A program made the translations under genes and the position numbers. The notes beneath the pieces were generated by a model. That model had not been told where the DNA came from. It made no database searches and saw nothing but the letters and a program-made list of their open reading frames with translations. From the NCBI GenBank assembly GCA_963775125.1, contig CAVZHQ010000002.1, forward strand, positions 1,178,001-1,242,000: DNA of 64,000 nucleotides, in the 5' to 3' direction. The DNA is from JAHECQ01 sp963775125. GTDB taxonomy: Bacteria > Actinomycetota > Acidimicrobiia > Acidimicrobiales > SZUA-35. Each line of letters starts with the position of its first letter. The first letter of the stretch is position 1. This document shows positions 36,688-46,739 of this stretch, piece after piece.

Positions 36688-37467
36688 CTAGCGGGCGAGC
36701 CAGGTGGGCTTCTGGCCGGGTTGGCGCGTTCCGAACGATTTGGCGTCTTCGGTCGTGGCTGCGACCTTGCGCATGGTCTCGCCGAAGCGGATGGCTTCGG
36801 CGAAGGGCATCTGCTGACCGCGTCGGGCGATCTCCTTGGTGGCTCGCACCGCAAGGGGCGCGCAGTTGTCGACCAGGCGTTGGGCCAAGGCACGGGCTTC
36901 GTCCATCAGGTCCTCGCCGGACACGATCTTCATGACCAGACCGATCTCCTTTGCTCGCTGAGCCGAGATGCGATCGCCCAGGAGCAGAAGTTCCATCGCT
37001 CCCTGCCAGCCGATCATCTGTGGCATCCGCACCGCACCCTGCACGGTGGGCACGCCGAGCTGCACCTCGGGGAAGCCGAACTGGGCGTCCTCGCTGGCGA
37101 TGACGAAGTCGCACGCCGACACCATGGTGAGTCCGAAGCCCAGTGCGTACCCGTTGACGGCCGCGATGATCGGTTTCCAGATCTCCTTGCCGCTCTCGAG
37201 CGAGGTGAAGCTCGGGACCTCCCAGAAGGAATGCTCGGCATTGCCCACCGCGGCCCCGGGTCCACCCTTGGTATCGGCCCCGGCGCAGAACGCCCGACCC
37301 TTGCCGGTCACGATGGCCACCCAGGCCTCGTCGTCGGTTCGGAGTTGCTCCCACGCCGCGTTCAGGTCGGCGCGGAGTTCGGCGTTGATGGCGTTCATCG
37401 CCTCCGGGCGGTTGTAGGTGATGGTGGCGATGTGGCCAACGCGCTCATACAGGACGGTTCCAGGCAT
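36688..37467 (-). CDS. Enoyl-CoA hydratase/isomerase family protein
   Basis: A crotonase-fold protein of 259 residues. The oxyanion-hole regions are GRAFCAGADTKGG and AAVNGYALGFGLTMVSACDF; FGFPEVQLGVPTVQGAVRMP holds the position of one catalytic Glu (PEV), while the second acidic residue is not evident in TVQGA. It may act as hydratase, isomerase or another crotonase-fold enzyme. ATG 37467 has GAGGAG about 9 bases upstream. It stands alone between repeat elements, with no beta-oxidation partners adjacent. Confidence 0.85.
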   Translation of the reverse strand: MPGTVLYERVGHIATITYNRPEAMNAINAELRADLNAAWEQLRTDDEAWVAIVTGKGRAFCAGADTKGGPGAAVGNAEHSFWEVPSFTSLESGKEIWKPIIAAVNGYALGFGLTMVSACDFVIASEDAQFGFPEVQLGVPTVQGAVRMPQMIGWQGAMELLLLGDRISAQRAKEIGLVMKIVSGEDLMDEARALAQRLVDNCAPLAVRATKEIARRGQQMPFAEAIRFGETMRKVAATTEDAKSFGTRQPGQKPTWLAR

Positions 37468-37535
37468 GTCGGTCTGCTCCTCGGGTCGGTGCCCGTAGTT
37501 GACCCCGAACCGTCAACCCCTGGCAAGACCCACCG

Positions 37536-37604
37536 CCCCACCCAGAAATTTGACGCGTCAGCCACGCCACACGTGGCTAACGCGTCACAGAATGCTGGGT
37601 GGGG
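37536..37604. terminator. 69-bp two-stage hairpin between the LLM and crotonase genes
   Basis: Outer arms CCCCACCCAG / CTGGGTGGGG and inner arms TGACGCGT / ACGCGTCA and AGCCACG / CGTGGCT make a long stem with small internal loops. It lies 3 bases beyond the stop of the leftward LLM gene and so is well placed to terminate it. No second copy is seen in the window. Confidence 0.7.
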
Positions 37605-37607
37605 GGC

Positions 37608-38540
37608 TCACCTATCAGCGAGCCGAGCGACGACGGGGGCGAACTCGTCCATCACGTCGGCTCCCACGGTGATGTAGCTGAAGCCGAATCGGTCTCGTCG
37701 GGCAACGAGGTCGTCGATCATCGATTCGACATCGCCGATGAGCGCCAGTGGCGAGGCCAGCGCCTGAGCACCCGTGAGGCCCACTGCGCCTGCGAGGAGG
37801 TCGGCAGTCCCGACTCGATCATCGGCGAAGACCACGAAGTGGATTCGGGACTGAAGTTCGATCTGGTCGAATCGGTCGCCGGCGCCTTCGGCCACCCACG
37901 CCAGCTTCTCGACGAAGTTCTCGACCGTGCCATCGCTGATGGTCTCGGCGTCGAAGGCACCCGATCGCAGATTGGCGTTGATGCCGACGATGTCGGCGTA
38001 CCGACCAGCGGTTCGAAGCATGCGAGGCCCGCCTCCGCCGATCAGGACCGGCGGCCTCGGCCGCTGGACGGGCTTTGGCTGGAGATCGAGTTCGGTGATG
38101 GAGTAGTGCTGTCCGGTGAACGAGAAGGGCCCGTCAGCGAAGAGACCATCGAGGATGTGCAGGGTCTCGACCATGCGCTCGATCCGGACGCCGGGCCGAT
38201 CCAGGGGGATGCCGGCCGCCGCGTAGTCGGTCAGCATCCAACCAGCGCCCAACCCGAGCTCGAGGCGCCCGTCGGACAACAGGTCGATCGTTGCCATCTC
38301 GCCGGCCAGGATGACCGGATGGCGGTAGTCGTTGGCCAGGACCAACGCGCCGACGCGGAGCGTGGTTGTGGCGTCGGCTGCGGCCTGGAGCGCCGGAACG
38401 GGCGCCAACTGTCCGTCGAAATGATCGGGCAGCGTGAGCGTCGAATAGCCGAGGTCTTCGGTCTTCTGGGCCAGTTCCCGCCAGGCGGTTGCGGAGGGGG
38501 CGAGCTTGGCCTGGATGCCGAAGCGGAAGGGGTTGGGCAT
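37608..38540 (-). CDS. LLM-class F420-dependent oxidoreductase
   Basis: A luciferase-like TIM barrel of 310 residues starting MPNPFRFGIQAKLAPSATAW. Motifs TLTLPDHFDGQLAPVPALQA, LGLGAGWMLTDYAAAGIPLD, RPPVLIGGGGPRMLRTAGRY and ADIVGINANLRSG fit the TIGR03621-type F420 group. The substrate is unknown. ATG 38540 follows GTG 38543 and lies 6 bases from a TAAGGT box. Confidence 0.85.
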   Translation of the reverse strand: MPNPFRFGIQAKLAPSATAWRELAQKTEDLGYSTLTLPDHFDGQLAPVPALQAAADATTTLRVGALVLANDYRHPVILAGEMATIDLLSDGRLELGLGAGWMLTDYAAAGIPLDRPGVRIERMVETLHILDGLFADGPFSFTGQHYSITELDLQPKPVQRPRPPVLIGGGGPRMLRTAGRYADIVGINANLRSGAFDAETISDGTVENFVEKLAWVAEGAGDRFDQIELQSRIHFVVFADDRVGTADLLAGAVGLTGAQALASPLALIGDVESMIDDLVARRDRFGFSYITVGADVMDEFAPVVARLADR

Positions 38541-38546
38541 CACCGG

Positions 38547-38552
38547 ACCTTA
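38547..38552 (-). promoter_or_regulatory. -10 box TAAGGT for leaderless LLM gene
   Basis: Minus-strand TAAGGT lies 6 bases from ATG 38540. It shares a short divergent region with the lhr promoter. Confidence 0.45.
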
Positions 38553-38608
38553 GCGGCAGGGGTTGGCCGTGGCTCGAAGCGCGACCCACCCCATAGTTCA
38601 CGGGCCGG

Positions 38609-38614
38609 TAGCGT
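38609..38614 (+). promoter_or_regulatory. -10 box TAGCGT for leaderless lhr
   Basis: TAGCGT ends 6 bases before GTG 38621. Confidence 0.45.
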
Positions 38615-38620
38615 GACCGG

Positions 38621-41600
38621 GTGGCAGGACACCCGGTGCTCGACTCGTTCAGCCCTGCCGCGGCGGCCTGGTTCTCGACCTCGTTCGTCGAGCCCACCCC
38701 GCCGCAGATCGAGGGCTGGCCGTCCATTGCGGCCGGTCACCACACGCTCATTCTCGCCCCCACCGGTAGTGGCAAGACGCTGAGTGCGTTCTTCTGGGGG
38801 CTCGATCGACTGACGTCCCATGCGCCACCGGACGACAAACTCACGCGTACTCGGCTGCTGTACATCTCCCCGCTGCGGGCTCTGGCCGTGGATGTGGAGA
38901 AGAACCTCCGGGCCCCGCTCCAGGGCATACGACTGGCGGCGGAACGGCTCGACGAGCCCTTCTTCGAACCGACTGTGGCGTTGCGCACGGGTGACACGCC
39001 GGCCGACGAGCGTCGTCGGCTGGTCAGCCACCCGCCCGACCTGCTGATCACCACCCCCGAGTCGCTGTATCTGATGCTCACCTCTGCGGCCCGCAAGACG
39101 TTGGCCGGCGTGGAGACGGTGATCATCGACGAGATCCACGCGTTGGCGGCCACCAAGCGAGGCGCCCACCTGGCATTGTCGCTCGAACGACTGGAACGGG
39201 TCACCGAACGCCCGCCGCAGCGGGTCGGGCTCTCGGCCACCCAACGGCCGCTCGAGGAGATCGCTCGCTTCCTCGGCGGGCACGACTCGGCAACGCGCGC
39301 TCCACGCCCGGTACGCATCATCGACACCGGCATTCGCAAGGCCCTCGACCTCGAGGTGATCGTCCCGGTCGACGACATGAGTCGACTGGGCGAGGTCATC
39401 CAGCCCGAACCGGATGCCGAAGCAAACGGGGTCGGCGTGCGTCGCAGCATCTGGCCGGCCATGCACCCGCAACTGCTGGCCCTCATTCACGCCCACCGCT
39501 CCACCATCGTCTTCGTCAACTCGCGCCGCCTGGCCGAGCGCCTGGCCACCCGCCTGAATGAACTGGACGCCGACGGCGAGAACCGTGCAGCCGAGGCGCA
39601 GGGTCGCCCGCCCGAGGGTCACGACCTGGTGAAGGCTCATCACGGCTCACTCAGTCGCGAGCAGCGCCTGCTCATCGAGGATCAACTCAAGCGGGGCGAC
39701 CTGAAAGCCATCGTCGCTACGTCGTCGCTCGAGCTCGGCATCGACATGGGAGCGGTCGATCTGGTCGTTCAGGTCGAGTCGCCCGGGGCCGTCAGCCGCG
39801 GCCTGCAACGGGTCGGGCGGGCCGGTCACCAGGTCGGAGCCCCGAGCGTTGGCAAACTGTTCCCCAAGCACCGCGCCGACCTCCTCGAAGCAGCAGTGGT
39901 CGTCGAACGCATGCACGCCGGGCTCATCGAGGAGACCCGCTACCCCCGCAACCCGCTCGACGTCCTTGCCCAACAGATCGTGGCCGCGTGCGCGATGGAC
40001 GACTGGTCGGTCACCGATCTTGCAGCACTCGTCCGCTCGGCCGCCAACTTCGCCGACCTGTCCGACGAGGTCTTCGACGCGGTCCTCGACCTGCTCGCCG
40101 GTCGCTACCCGTCCGACGAGTTCGCCGAGCTGCGACCCCGGATCGTGTGGGACCGGGTCGAGGGAACGGTCCGGGGACGGCCCGGCTCGCAGCGCCTTGC
40201 GGTCACCTCGGGCGGGACCATTCCCGACCGTGGGCTGTTCGGCGTCTTCCTGCCCGACGGCACCAGGGTCGGCGAGCTCGACGAAGAGATGGTCTACGAG
40301 TCGAGAGCCGGCGAGACCTTCCTTTTGGGAGCCAGCACCTGGCGCATCGAGGACATCACCCACGAGCGAGTGGTCGTCGTTCCCGCCCCCGGTCAGCCGG
40401 GCAAGATGCCCTTTTGGCACGGCGACGGCCCGGGCCGACCGCTCGAACTGGGAAGGGCCATCGGCGCCTTCACCAGGGAGATCCTGGCCGCCGGAGAACA
40501 GCAGGCGCTGAGCCGCATGAAGGACGGTCCTGGCCTGGACGACCGAGCAGCCTCGAACCTCTGGCAGTTCCTCGACGAACAACGCGAGGTCACCGGTCGG
40601 GTGCCGGACGACCGGACCATCGTCATCGAGCGCTTCCGCGACGAGATCGGCGACTGGAGGGTGTGCATCCTCACCCCGTTCGGCGCGCAGGTGCACGCTC
40701 CGTGGGGCATGGCGCTCCAGCACCGACTGGCCGAACTCTGGGGCCTCGACGTCGAGCTGATGTGGAGCGACGACGGCATCGTCATCCGTCTCCCCGAAGC
40801 CGTCGATCGGCTGCCGGGCGAGGAACTGCTGATCGATCCTGAGGATCTCGACGACCTGTTGGTCAGTCGACTGCCGTCGACGGCGATGTTCTCGTCCCGC
40901 TTTCGGGAGTGCGCGGCCCGGGCGTTGATGCTGCCCCGCCGCCGGCCCGATCGGCGGACTCCGCTGTGGCAGCAGCGGCAGAAGGCGGCCGATTTGTTGG
41001 CAGTTGCGGCCAAGTACCCGAGCTTCCCGTTGCTGCTCGAGACCACCCGGGAGTGCGTCAACGACGTCTTCGACCTCCCAGCCTTGCGCCAGGTCCTCAC
41101 CGAACTGCGGGCCCGCAAGATCCGGGTCCATGCCGTCGACACCGACTCCGCGTCACCGATGGCCCAGTCGCTCATCTTCGGCTGGATCGCGCAGTACATG
41201 TACGAAGGCGACGCGCCGTTGGCCGAGCGGCGGGCTGCCGCGCTGTCGCTCGATCGCGAATTGCTCCTCGATCTACTGGGCGCCGAAGAGCTGCGGGAAC
41301 TGCTCGATCCTGACGTGCTGGCCGACCTCGAGCAGGAGCTGCAGCGAACCGCAGAGGGCTGGCTGGCCAAGTCGGTCGACGGCATCGAGGACCTGTTGCG
41401 GTGGCTCGGGCCGCTGACCCCCGAGGCCGTTGCGGCTCGGTCGATCCCCGATCTGCCCGTGGACGCAGCCGTCCAGCAACTGCTCACCGAGCGGCGGATC
41501 ATCGAGGTCGTCGTTTCCGGACGGCCGATGGTGGCCTCGGCCGAAGACGCGTCGCGTCTCCGTGACGCCTTGGGCGTTGCCCTCCCCGTGGGTTTGCCCG

Positions 41601-43144
41601 CAGCCTTCACCGACCCGGTTGCCGACCCTCTGGCCGATCTCCTCAGTCGCTACGCCCGCACCCACGGGCCCTTCCTGACCGCCGAAGTCGGCGCTGCGCT
41701 GGCGCTCGACCCGGCCCGCGTCGAGCGTGGTCTGCGCGCGTTGGAGCAGGAAGGCAGGATCGTGCGGGGCGAGTTCCGCCCTGAGGGATCCGAGCGAGAG
41801 TGGTGCCATCGAGAGGTTTTGAAGGTGCTGCGTCGTCGGTCGCTGGCCGCGCTGCGGTCCGAGGTCGAACCGGTGGAGCCCGAGGTGCTCGCTCGTTTCC
41901 TGCCCGAATGGCAGTACGTCGACTCGAACCTGCACGGGGTCGAAGGTGTCGCCGAGGTGATCACCGCGCTGCAAGGCGCCGCGCTGCCGGCCTCCGCGAT
42001 CGAGCGGGAGATCCTGGCGGCGAGAGTGCGTAACTACAGCCCGGCCGATCTCGACACCCTGCTCACCTCGGGCCAGGTGGTGTGGGCCGGTGCGGGCTCG
42101 CTCGGAGCCGGCGACGGGCGCGTTCGCATTGTCTGGCGTGATCAGGCCGACTCGCTCCTGTCATCCTCGCCGTCCTCCCCCTCGGGGGAAGCGGCGGAGC
42201 CGGACGACCAGCCCGATCCCGTCCGCTCGGCCGTTCGGGACCACCTCGCCCGCGCTGGGGCGTCGTTCTGGGCCGACCTCGTCGGTGCAGTGAAGGACGC
42301 TGGCGCGCCCTACGACGATCCGACGGTGTTGGGAGCTGTCTGGGACATGGTGTGGGACGGCGAGATCACGAACGACTCCCTCACCCCGCTTCGGGCCTAC
42401 ACCGCGGGCGCGGTACCCGGCCGAGTCGGCGCGGTCCGCGGCCGTGCCGGTCGACGCCCCAACCTTCGCTCGCTCAGCCGCATGGGCCCGCCTGCGGGCA
42501 CCGGTCGATGGGCCCTGGTTGCATCGCTCTTCACCGCAACGGTCAGCCCTACCGAGGCTCGCACCAACCGGGCGTTGCAGTTACTCGAGCGCTACGGGGT
42601 CCTGACCCGTGAGATGGCCTTGGCCGAGGGGGCCGAAGGCGGGTTCGCCGGGGTGTACCCGATCCTCAAGGCGCTGGAGGAGCGCGGCCAGGTCCGCCGT
42701 GGTTACTTCGTCGCCGGGCTCGGGGCCGCACAGTTTGCGTTGCCTGGCGCAGTCGATCGGCTCCGCGATGCCCGCGACCGAAACCTCGATCAGATGCTCG
42801 TGCTCTCGGCCGCCGACCCGGCCCAGCCCTATGGCGCCGCACTGGCGTGGCCGGTTTCGGCCGGTCGCCCTTCGCGTTCAACGGGAGCGTACGTGGTCCT
42901 CATCGGCGGCCGGCCTCTGGCGTTCCTCGATCGGGGCGGGCACACGCTGACGGCGTTCGAAGGCGCTGACGAGGACCCTCGCTGGGTGCAGGGCCTGGCC
43001 TCGTTGGTCACCGATCATCGGACGAGGACCATCGAGATCCAGAAGATCAACGGCCAGCCGGCCAACGAACTGCCGCACCTTCGGGACCTCCTCGTGGCCA
43101 ACGGTTTCCACCCCGGCTACCGGGGCCCCACCCTCCGTCGCTGA
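38621..43144 (+). CDS. lhr: ATP-dependent DNA helicase Lhr
   Basis: A large SF2 DNA/RNA-DNA helicase linked to DNA damage responses in mycobacteria. The 1507-residue length matches full-size bacterial Lhr. N-terminal core: Q-motif region PTPPQIEGWPSIAAG, Walker A APTGSGKTLSAFFW, DEIH box IIDEIHALA, motif III LSATQRP, motifs V and VI GIDMGAVDLVVQVESP and GLQRVGRAGHQ. The winged-helix and Lhr-core domains follow, then the long C-terminal Lhr-CTD with several helix-turn-helix-like modules. The frame is intact over 4.5 kb, in contrast to many neighbours. Confidence 0.95.
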   Translation: MAGHPVLDSFSPAAAAWFSTSFVEPTPPQIEGWPSIAAGHHTLILAPTGSGKTLSAFFWGLDRLTSHAPPDDKLTRTRLLYISPLRALAVDVEKNLRAPLQGIRLAAERLDEPFFEPTVALRTGDTPADERRRLVSHPPDLLITTPESLYLMLTSAARKTLAGVETVIIDEIHALAATKRGAHLALSLERLERVTERPPQRVGLSATQRPLEEIARFLGGHDSATRAPRPVRIIDTGIRKALDLEVIVPVDDMSRLGEVIQPEPDAEANGVGVRRSIWPAMHPQLLALIHAHRSTIVFVNSRRLAERLATRLNELDADGENRAAEAQGRPPEGHDLVKAHHGSLSREQRLLIEDQLKRGDLKAIVATSSLELGIDMGAVDLVVQVESPGAVSRGLQRVGRAGHQVGAPSVGKLFPKHRADLLEAAVVVERMHAGLIEETRYPRNPLDVLAQQIVAACAMDDWSVTDLAALVRSAANFADLSDEVFDAVLDLLAGRYPSDEFAELRPRIVWDRVEGTVRGRPGSQRLAVTSGGTIPDRGLFGVFLPDGTRVGELDEEMVYESRAGETFLLGASTWRIEDITHERVVVVPAPGQPGKMPFWHGDGPGRPLELGRAIGAFTREILAAGEQQALSRMKDGPGLDDRAASNLWQFLDEQREVTGRVPDDRTIVIERFRDEIGDWRVCILTPFGAQVHAPWGMALQHRLAELWGLDVELMWSDDGIVIRLPEAVDRLPGEELLIDPEDLDDLLVSRLPSTAMFSSRFRECAARALMLPRRRPDRRTPLWQQRQKAADLLAVAAKYPSFPLLLETTRECVNDVFDLPALRQVLTELRARKIRVHAVDTDSASPMAQSLIFGWIAQYMYEGDAPLAERRAAALSLDRELLLDLLGAEELRELLDPDVLADLEQELQRTAEGWLAKSVDGIEDLLRWLGPLTPEAVAARSIPDLPVDAAVQQLLTERRIIEVVVSGRPMVASAEDASRLRDALGVALPVGLPAAFTDPVADPLADLLSRYARTHGPFLTAEVGAALALDPARVERGLRALEQEGRIVRGEFRPEGSEREWCHREVLKVLRRRSLAALRSEVEPVEPEVLARFLPEWQYVDSNLHGVEGVAEVITALQGAALPASAIEREILAARVRNYSPADLDTLLTSGQVVWAGAGSLGAGDGRVRIVWRDQADSLLSSSPSSPSGEAAEPDDQPDPVRSAVRDHLARAGASFWADLVGAVKDAGAPYDDPTVLGAVWDMVWDGEITNDSLTPLRAYTAGAVPGRVGAVRGRAGRRPNLRSLSRMGPPAGTGRWALVASLFTATVSPTEARTNRALQLLERYGVLTREMALAEGAEGGFAGVYPILKALEERGQVRRGYFVAGLGAAQFALPGAVDRLRDARDRNLDQMLVLSAADPAQPYGAALAWPVSAGRPSRSTGAYVVLIGGRPLAFLDRGGHTLTAFEGADEDPRWVQGLASLVTDHRTRTIEIQKINGQPANELPHLRDLLVANGFHPGYRGPTLRR

Positions 43145-43171
43145 CCACCACGCTCCGCCCGTCCCCATTGC

Positions 43172-43220
43172 GAACCTCCGGCCACAGGCGTCGGAAACCG
43201 ACGCCTGGAGCCGGAGGTTC
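43172..43220. repeat. 49-bp hairpin, family A copy 2
   Basis: GAACCTCCGGC / GCCGGAGGTTC arms, inner CGTCGG-AAA-CCGACG. It lies between the convergent lhr and ABC permease genes, about 25 bases after the lhr stop. Confidence 0.9.
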
Positions 43221-43223
43221 GAA

Positions 43224-43296
43224 GGTGGGGGTGCGGGCGTGGGGGGTGCGGGCGTGGGGGTGTGGGGTGGTGAGGTGTGGGGGGTGAGGTGTGGGG
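43224..43296 (+). repeat. G-rich strand-skewed tract (G-quadruplex-prone)
   Basis: About 73 bases on the plus strand have almost no C or A and many runs of three to six G, including a repeated GGGTGCGGGCGTGGG. It ends at the permease stop codon and follows hairpin A2. Confidence 0.8.
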
Positions 43297-45848
43297 CTAT
43301 TCGTGGGCGATGGCGTCGAGGACGTTGAGTTTGCCGGCCCGGCGGGCTGGGAAGTAGGCCGCGACGACGCCGATGACGGCACCGATGACCAGGAAGATCA
43401 CGATCTGGAACCAGGGGATGCCGATCTTGCTGATGAAGCTGTCGGGGATCGCGATGACCGCGGCAGCGCCGAGGACGAGCCCCATGGCGATGCCGAGCAC
43501 CGAACCGAAGACGCTGACGATGATGGCCTCCCAGCGCACCGACGCCTTCAGCTGACTGCGGGTCGTACCGACGGCCCGAAGGAGACCGATCTCCCGGATT
43601 CGTTCGAGCACCGACAAGGCCATGGTGTTGACGATTCCGAAGAAGGCGACGATCAGGCAGAGGACCAGCAGGCCGTAGACGATGACCTGCAGCTGGTTGA
43701 TCTGGGACTGTGCTTCCTCCTGGAACTCGGTGTTGTTCCGTGACTCGAGCTGGGGGAACGCGCTCAACGCCTCGTCGACCGCCGCTTGGCCTGCCTCGAG
43801 TTCGACGCCGTCGGTGAAGACCACACCGACCAGCTCGACTTGGTCGACGGTCACGTGGGCGCGGGCCAACTCTCGATCGACCAGCCACGGACTGCCGACC
43901 AGCGCCTCTTCGGCGAACAGCGCCTTGACCGTGAGCGTGTCGGTGAACCCGTCTTCGAGCTCGATGCGTGAGCGTGTCTCCGAGTGCAAGATCCGCGGTC
44001 CTTCGCCTCGCCATCCAGAACGGCGATGCCGTCGGTGCCAAGCGTGGTGACGTCGCCTTCGACGACGTCGATGTTGATGACTCGGGTGCCGGTCGCCGAA
44101 TCGTAGGAGGCGACGGTGACCACCTCGTCGTCCACCTTGGCCTGCACCGACAGGAAGCCCGAGACCATCTCGACCTCGGGAAGCTCGGCCATGCGGTCGA
44201 CCACCAGCGGGGAGAACTGCGGTGCCTGCTGGGCGCCGACGACGAAGACATCGGCCGCAACCGAGTCCTCGAGAAGATCGTCGAACGTCGCCAGCAGCGA
44301 CGAGGCCAGCACCGAAACGCCGGTGATCAGCGCAAGACCGATCATCAGCGCTGTGGCCGTGGCGGCCGTGCGCTGGGGGTTGCGGGCTGCGTTGTCGCGG
44401 GCCAATCGGCCAACGATGCCCCGAGAACGCGGCAACTGGCGCGCCGAGTGCGTTGGCCACGGGTCCGGCGAACAGGACGCTGGCCATCGAGACGCCGATG
44501 AAGGAAAGCGCAGCGCCGACGCCGATGCTGATCAGGCGGGGAGCGGTGCCGTCGATGGAACCGAACATGCCGTACAGCAGGAGCCCGATGCCGGGCACCA
44601 GACACGACCGCCGCCGCGATCAGACGGAAGCGCAGGCTTCGCTCCTTGCGGCCCCCGTCCCGCACCGCCTCGAGGGGCGACACTCGAGAGGCCCGGAAGG
44701 CGGGCAGGAGCGCCGAACCCGACCGTGACCAGCAGCCCGACCACGACCACGACGATGATCGTCCGGGTCTTGATCTCGAGCGGCCCGTCGGGGAATTCGC
44801 CGCCGGCGGTGCTGAAGAGCTGCTTGAGCAGCGCGGCGACCCCGACGCCGCCGAACAGGCCGACGATCGAGGCGATCAGGCCGATGATCACCGACTCGAC
44901 CAGCACCATGAAGCTGATCTGTTTGGAGCTGGCGCCGATGGACCGCAGCAGGCCGAACTGGCGGGTCCGCTGCCCGACCAGGATGGCGAAGGTGTTGTAG
45001 ATGATGAAGATGCTGACGAACAGCACCACGAAGGCGAAGCCGAGCAGCACGTTGCCGAACACGTTGATGAACGAGCCGAACTGATCCTTCTGCTCCTGTT
45101 CGACGGTCTCGCCCGAGACCACCTCGAGACCATCGGGGAGGACGGGAGCGATGTCGGCCAGCAGCTGATCGGTCGGCGTGTCGCCGCCGTTGACGACGAT
45201 CGAGTCGACCTGTGCCGTCGGCGCCGAGCACTCGTTGTGTGGTCGGCAGGTCGAGGAGGATGAAGTAGGCACCGCCCGTGCCGCCCTCGCCGAAGTCGAT
45301 GATGCCCGACAGCTCGAACTGCTCGGGGTCACCGGTCGGGATGCTCAGGGTGACCTGGTCGCCGATGGCGAACCCCCCCTTCTCGGCCTGGGCCTCGTCG
45401 AGCGCGACCTCTTGTCCGACCGGGCGCTTCGCCATCGACGAGGGTGAAGCTCGACACGGGGCTCGGTCCGCCCCAGGAGGAGGCGAAGACCGGGGGACCG
45501 GTGGGGCGTACGGTCTCGCCGGCGTCGTCGACGGTATAGGCCTGTTCGATGCGGTGAAGATGCCGCCTTCGGCGTACGCGACGCCGGGTACGGACCGAAT
45601 GGCCTCGATGATGTCGCCGTCGAACCGAGCGGGGTGCCTGGTCGTTGGACAGTTCGCCTCTGAATGGCTCGGACATTGGCGTCGACACCGGCAAAGGCGT
45701 CCTCGCTGATCTGGTTGAAGATGCCCCGAAGACTGTCGGCCAGGATGAAGGAGCCGGAAACGAACGAGACGCCGAGCACGACGGAGACGAGGGTGAGGAT
45801 CAGCCGACCGAGGTTGGCGACGATCCCGCGGTAGACGAGTTTGAACAC
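43297..45848 (-). CDS. ABC transporter permease, FtsX/MacB-LolE type (multiply frame-broken)
   Basis: A permease with an N-terminal TM helix, a large extracytoplasmic domain and two FtsX-like TM cores. Reading from GTG 45848: FKLVYRGIVANLGRLILTLV; then SSFTLVDGEAPG; MAKRPVGQEVALDEAQAEKG; the first core (FVVLFVSIFIIYNTFAILVG, QFGLLRSIGAS); MPRSRGIVGRLARDNAARNP; and the final core (LIVAFFGIVNTMALSVLERI, EIGLLRAVGTTRSQL), ending LNVLDAIAHE. At least five frame changes occur near 45660, 45440, 45250, 44720 and 43990. It is too broken to be expressed as written, but the conserved order suggests error rather than decay. The ATPase gene is just upstream. Confidence 0.75.
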
Positions 45849-45850
45849 GA

Positions 45851-46627
45851 TCAGTCCCCGAGGTTCTTGATCGTGTCGAACACCGAGTCGGGCGTGGGGT
45901 CCGTCATCTCGTGCACGATCGAACCATCGGCGAGGAACAGCACCCGGTCCGAGTACGACGCCGAAACGGGGTCGTGGGTCACCATCACGATGGTCTGGCC
46001 CAGTTCGCGCACGGCCTGGCGCATGAAGTCGAGGATCTCGGCGGACGTCCGTGAGTCGAGGTTGCCCGTGGGTTCGTCGCCGAAGACGATGTCCGGGCGG
46101 CTGGCGAGGGCGCGGGCAACGGCGACGCGCTGCTGCTGGCCGCCGGAAAGTTCGTTCGGCCGGTGCTTGATGCGGTCGGCCAGACCGACGGTCTTGATGA
46201 CGTGGTCGACCCATTCCTTGTCGGGCTTGCGGCCGCCGAGGTCCATGGGCAGCGTGATGTTCTCGAGCGCATTCAACGTGGGGACGAGGTTGAAGGCCTG
46301 AAAGATGAAACCGACGCGGTCCCGGCGGAGTTCGGTGAGTTGCTTGTCGTTGAGCGTCGAGAGGGGGACACCGCTGATGTAGGTCTCGCCTGAGGTCAGG
46401 CGGTCGAGGCCGGCCATGCAGTGCATGAGCGTCGACTTACCCGAACCCGATGGGCCCATGATGGCGGTGAAGTGCCCGGTCTGGAAGCCGACCGTGACAC
46501 TTCGCAGCGCGTGGACCTCCGTGTCACCCATGCCGTAGACCTTGGAGGCGTCGGCGGCATATGCGGCCATGTTGGCGGGGTCGAGCGTGCTGGAGGCAGG
46601 GGGCCGAGGGAGGAGTGAACGGGTCAT
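45851..46627 (-). CDS. ABC transporter ATP-binding protein, LolD/MacB type
   Basis: 258 residues, intact. Walker A GPSGSGKST, Q-loop FIFQAFNLVP, signature LSGGQQQRVAVARAL, Walker B DIVFGDEPTGNLDS and H-loop VMVTHDP are all present, and DEPTGNLDSRTSAEIL is typical of the LolD/MacB/FtsE class. It pairs with the permease whose GTG lies 2 bases past its stop. The substrate may be a lipoprotein or peptide; not determinable. Confidence 0.9.
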   Translation of the reverse strand: MTRSLLPRPPASSTLDPANMAAYAADASKVYGMGDTEVHALRSVTVGFQTGHFTAIMGPSGSGKSTLMHCMAGLDRLTSGETYISGVPLSTLNDKQLTELRRDRVGFIFQAFNLVPTLNALENITLPMDLGGRKPDKEWVDHVIKTVGLADRIKHRPNELSGGQQQRVAVARALASRPDIVFGDEPTGNLDSRTSAEILDFMRQAVRELGQTIVMVTHDPVSASYSDRVLFLADGSIVHEMTDPTPDSVFDTIKNLGD

Positions 46628-46712
46628 TCATGGCGAACTCCATTGCGTTTCGAGCGTTGGTTGCGGGGGTTTGGTTGCGGAGGACGGGTCGGGGGCGACA
46701 GTGCGACGGTAG

Positions 46713-46729
46713 GGCGCACTTGTTGCGCC
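46713..46729. terminator. Small perfect hairpin after the response-regulator gene
   Basis: GGCGCA-CTTGT-TGCGCC lies 11 bases beyond the stop of the leftward response-regulator gene, in the 112-bp gap before the ABC ATPase gene. There is no U-run. Confidence 0.35.
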
Positions 46730-46739
46730 GCCATCGTGC

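Noticed and set aside
35486..37354. A 622-codon frame joining the AbiEi/DUF559 gene to sequence upstream
   Set aside because: The upstream half is a shadow of the enoyl-CoA hydratase gene and of the palindromes; the real start is ATG 36433.
39647..41131. A 494-codon open frame antisense to lhr
   Set aside because: Translation is low complexity and lacks any motif; lhr is intact on the other strand.
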